Shown here one piece after another: positions 3,682 through 5,807 of a stretch of DNA of 5,807 nucleotides. The notes beneath the pieces are model-generated. The model saw only the letters and a program-made list of their open reading frames with translations. It was not told the origin of the DNA and made no database searches. The DNA is from CAZTKP01 sp964614215 (GTDB taxonomy: Bacteria; UBP6; UBA1177). Both the position numbers and the translations under genes were made by a program. The number at the start of each line of letters is the position of its first letter. Position 1 is the stretch's first letter. The stretch lies in contig CAZTKP010000161.1 in assembly GCA_964614215.1 (NCBI GenBank), positions 1 through 5,807 on the forward strand. Direction: 5' to 3'.

Positions 3682-5807
3682 ATGAGAAAAAATAAAATAA
3701 ATATTCTTTCCGTCCTGTTCTTCCTCCTGCTGATGTTTTCGTGGGATAATGCTTCGGCTCAATGTAAGAACTGTAGCTATGACGGAGCCTTAAACCCTTC
3801 CAATATTTATGTAAGACCGGCTTATGCTCCGGAATGGACAACTGTTCGGACCAATGATGTTGCAGGGCGTGACTATATGCTTTTTAACGTCACTAAGGGC
3901 GAGATCTACAGATGGACTACCTACGGTACTGAAGATGATGTTTCAGGTCTGGATGAAAAATGTGCAGATGATGATGATTGCCCGACAGGACAGGAATGTA
4001 TCGGAATGACAGGAAGCAAAACCTGTGAGCTTGCATTTAATACACAGCTTACACTACTTGGTGATGCATGTGGACAGACAGGTACGTCACTGGCCTATAA
4101 TCTGAACGGACTTTATAGAAATCAGTCAATGATCGAATGGAAGGCGACTTTCAGTGGAACAGTTTATCTTCTTGTAAACCAGTATGACTGTATGTCTTCC
4201 TGTGATCTTGATGGTCTGAACTGTCTGACAACCTCTGTCAAATGGCAGAGAATTGACTCCTCCAGCTGTTCTGAGTGTTCTTATCAGTATCCTACTTACT
4301 ACATGCCTCCTGATCCTGAGCCTACTACTCCTGCAGGAGCATTCAGTAGTCCGACAAGTGCTCCCAGCTGGACGATTACCGCTGATGAGGATATGATCTC
4401 AGGGGAGTTTCAGACATTTACTGTTGAAAAAGGAAAGATCTACAGATGGACGACATGTAAATATCCGGCATTTTGTGACGGGAGTACTCCATGTCCGTCA
4501 GATTATACCTGTGATCTTGGAAATAATGTCTGTGTAAGTAACATTGATACACAGCTGACCTTATTCAGAGGAAATGCCACCGAAGGAAATTGTGGACAGT
4601 TCCTTAAATATTCTGATGATTCTCCGGATGTCGGTAACTGTCCTCCGGGTTCAAAACAGACGGTACTTGAGTGGCAGTCTGATTTTGACGGGAATGTTTC
4701 AGTTCTTCTGAACAAATACAACTGTTCGATCTGCGGAGAAAGTCAGAATCCGAACAATCCATGGGGACACTGTACTCTCAGCACACTGGAATGGCAGAGG
4801 TACGACTGTCATGAATGTATTGACGGCAAGGGAACTTTCACTCCTGATGGAGATCTCAATTCAGTGACTTCTCTTGAACACGGTGACTATATAAAGTTCA
4901 ATCTTGAGAAAGGCGGTCAATATGTGTTCAGATCTGTTTCGAGTGATACAACTACCACTTTCACAGGCCTTCTGACTCTCAGGAAAGCCGATGGCTCAGC
5001 CTGTTACGGCGAGGTTCTTGCTCAGAGTACGCAGGTCAGTGGATCATACGTTCAGCAGATAGTTTTTACTGCTGTAAACAATATGACAGTTGAGCTGCTG
5101 ATCTCTGGTGAGGACTGTTCTGCTGAGACAGGTAAGTCAGCTGAAGTCACCTATAAACAGATCTATGATCCGGATGGAAGATTCCATGAGTATAAAGATG
5201 ATAATGAAGATATCTGGTACAACACGGTCTTTGATGAGAAGACTCAGACGGTTTTTTTCGATATTCAGGAGTATACAGATAACTGGCAGGATGCTATAGA
5301 TTTATGTGAAAACTATGAGTTTACTGACATTGAGGGAGGCGGAACTGCATCTGACTGGTGGCTTCCGACGCTGAATTTTCTCTATCCTCTTGTAGATTTT
5401 AATCTTTATGATCCTGCGACATCGGCTGATATAGTTTCCTATGTTACAGATACTTCAGGAGAAGGCGGTAACTGTGGAGAGTGGAATGCCACTGAGCAGA
5501 GATGGGAACCTTCAAATGCTCTCTGCAGCGGTTATCCCAAGTATATATGCGGTGAAGAGTTAACATGTGTGAGGAATAACTGGTTCTGGAGTGCCACCAC
5601 GGTATATGGCGCTGAGGAATTCGCATGGGGTGTCAACATGATGGACGGGCGCTCATACAGAGCTCTAAAATGGGATTATGACGGCACGAGCAGTACGGCA
5701 TACCGTGTTCTCTGTGTTTCGGGAATATCCGCTTCCGGTGAATTTGATGCAAAACGGCCGGCTGAAGAGAAGATCTTTTCAGGCTGGGCATGTGATAAAA
5801 AGAAACC
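3682..5807 (+). CDS. large secreted cysteine-rich modular protein with DUF1566 domain (3' end outside window)
   Basis: This frame is open for 708 codons from ATG 3682 to the window edge without a stop. Residues 1-26 are a signal peptide (RKNK, hydrophobic core, ASA cleavage before Gln27), so the protein is exported. Residues 28-195 and 196-375 are two related modules. Each begins with C-x2-C and contains IYRWTT, a C-x5-C-P-x4-C cysteine cluster, NTQLTL, CGQ, and a closing W-Q-R strand. Residues 376 to about 491 form a third, diverged module that lacks the cluster. Residues about 495-680 carry a DUF1566 domain: NWQDAIDLCENYEF, SDWWLPTLNFLYPLVDF, WFWSATT, FAWGVNMMDG, and the ending YRVLCVSG. 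It has a 60-residue cysteine-bearing insert (about 575-632). The last residues, FSGWACDKKK, look like the first strand of another domain. I count 33 cysteines, so many disulfides are likely. DUF1566 and co-location with pilus genes suggest a surface or secreted adhesin. The modules are not a family I can name; a pre-peptidase C-terminal-like beta-sandwich is possible. Confidence 0.9.
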   Translation, partial: MRKNKINILSVLFFLLLMFSWDNASAQCKNCSYDGALNPSNIYVRPAYAPEWTTVRTNDVAGRDYMLFNVTKGEIYRWTTYGTEDDVSGLDEKCADDDDCPTGQECIGMTGSKTCELAFNTQLTLLGDACGQTGTSLAYNLNGLYRNQSMIEWKATFSGTVYLLVNQYDCMSSCDLDGLNCLTTSVKWQRIDSSSCSECSYQYPTYYMPPDPEPTTPAGAFSSPTSAPSWTITADEDMISGEFQTFTVEKGKIYRWTTCKYPAFCDGSTPCPSDYTCDLGNNVCVSNIDTQLTLFRGNATEGNCGQFLKYSDDSPDVGNCPPGSKQTVLEWQSDFDGNVSVLLNKYNCSICGESQNPNNPWGHCTLSTLEWQRYDCHECIDGKGTFTPDGDLNSVTSLEHGDYIKFNLEKGGQYVFRSVSSDTTTTFTGLLTLRKADGSACYGEVLAQSTQVSGSYVQQIVFTAVNNMTVELLISGEDCSAETGKSAEVTYKQIYDPDGRFHEYKDDNEDIWYNTVFDEKTQTVFFDIQEYTDNWQDAIDLCENYEFTDIEGGGTASDWWLPTLNFLYPLVDFNLYDPATSADIVSYVTDTSGEGGNCGEWNATEQRWEPSNALCSGYPKYICGEELTCVRNNWFWSATTVYGAEEFAWGVNMMDGRSYRALKWDYDGTSSTAYRVLCVSGISASGEFDAKRPAEEKIFSGWACDKKK
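3763..4266 (+). repeat. protein module 1 (cysteine-rich tandem repeat)
   Basis: This encodes residues 28-195 of the large protein. In order it has C28-x2-C31, FNVTKGEIYRWTT (68-80), a cluster C94-x5-C100-P-x4-C106-x8-C115, NTQLTLLGDACGQ (120-132), EWKATFSGTVYLLVNQYDC (152-170), C174 and C181, then KWQR (187-190). The cluster resembles the short C-x5-C-P cysteine pattern common in secreted proteins of Myxococcota, sometimes matched to Dickkopf-type profiles. It shares an identical 16-base stretch with module 2 (3902-3917 and 4436-4451). Confidence 0.8.
4267..4806 (+). repeat. protein module 2 (cysteine-rich tandem repeat)
   Basis: This encodes residues 196-375, aligned by eye with module 1. 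It has C196-x2-C199, a proline-rich linker (204-218), FTVEKGKIYRWTTC (246-259), a cluster C265-x5-C271-P-x4-C277-x6-C284, NTQLTLF then CGQ (289-306), EWQSDFDGNVSVLLNKYNC (330-348), C351 and C364, and EWQRYDC. Spacing around the cluster is conserved, while sequence outside the key residues has diverged. This indicates an old duplication rather than a recent one. Confidence 0.8.
4807..5154 (+). repeat. protein module 3 (degenerate copy)
   Basis: Residues 376-491 keep the module order in weakened form: C376-x2-C379, FNLEKGGQYVFRSV (406-419) in place of IYRWTT, FTGLLTLRKADGSACYGE (427-444) in place of NTQLTL...CGQ, and MTVELLISGEDC (468-479) in place of the TVYLLVNQYDC strand. The four-cysteine cluster and the closing WQR are missing. 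The alignment is by eye and moderate. Confidence 0.55.
5164..5721 (+). other. region encoding the second DUF1566 domain
   Basis: Residues about 495-680 of the large protein match the DUF1566 order also seen in the upstream lipoprotein. That order is an aspartate-rich lead-in, W-x2-A-x3-C-E-N, S-D-W-x-L-P-T-x4-L-x3-V-D, W-F-W-S-A-T, a G-V-x4-D-G strand and a final Y-R-V-x-C-V. Compared with the lipoprotein, there is a cysteine-bearing insert (about 575-632, cysteines 598, 615, 623, 629) between the VDF helix and the WFWSATT strand. The DWWLP in place of the common DWRLP is a small departure. Confidence 0.8.

Noticed and set aside
3824..4009. Plus-strand 61-codon frame inside the large cysteine-rich gene
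   Set aside because: It is out of frame with the 708-codon reading frame, which has a signal peptide, repeated modules and a strong ribosome binding site.
3902..4451. Identical 16-base AGATCTACAGATGGAC at 3902-3917 and 4436-4451 as a regulatory or mobile repeat
   Set aside because: It lies in frame at the same place (IYRWT) of the two protein modules, so it is explained by module duplication and codon preference.
4503..4721. Minus-strand 72-codon frame opposite module 2
   Set aside because: It is an antisense shadow with no start signal or recognisable protein.
5108..5299. Plus-strand 63-codon frame within the large gene
   Set aside because: It lies in another frame over the module 3/DUF1566 join, with no ribosome binding site.
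5444..5626. Minus-strand 60-codon frame opposite the second DUF1566 domain
   Set aside because: It is antisense to clear coding sequence, with no independent support.

Overview
The window reads as one continuous, plus-strand type IV pilus and surface-protein operon from a Gram-negative (two-membrane) bacterium. All genes point the same way, and the junctions between them are only -4 to 20 bases. There is no room for internal promoters, and I saw no terminator. Base composition is moderate (low-to-mid 40s % GC by eye), arginine is mostly AGA/AGG, and Shine-Dalgarno sequences are strong and often fused to the upstream stop codon. The 10-N run at 661-670 shows this is a draft, possibly metagenomic, assembly. 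The mix of PilY1, DUF1566 proteins and C-x5-C-P-x4-C cysteine motifs recalls Myxococcota / former Deltaproteobacteria and some candidate phyla. I cannot fix the taxon from this sequence.

Layout: (1) 1-1261, the C-terminal part of a PilY1-type pilus-tip protein. It enters from the left edge and is split by the N gap, where the reading frame moves from frame 3 to frame 2. (2) 1274-2065, a secreted, cysteine-free 263-aa protein of unknown function. (3) 2062-2565 and (4) 2575-2964, two type IV prepilins of the PilE/minor-pilin kind. (5) 2985-3671, a lipoprotein with a C-terminal DUF1566 (Lcl C-terminal-like) domain. (6) 3682 to the right edge, a very large open reading frame with no stop in the window (708 codons visible). 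It encodes a secreted cysteine-rich protein with two clear and one degenerate tandem modules, a second DUF1566 domain, and the start of something further.

How the genes may work together: PilY1 followed by a secreted protein and then a PilE-like pilin recalls the pilY1-pilY2-pilE end of the Pseudomonas minor-pilin operon. The unusual part is the extension of that operon by two successive DUF1566 proteins, one lipid-anchored and one large, modular and probably disulfide-rich. DUF1566 occurs in surface and adhesion proteins, so the simplest inference is a pilus-tip or cell-surface adhesion locus. The cysteine-rich module and the 263-aa protein are the least familiar elements.
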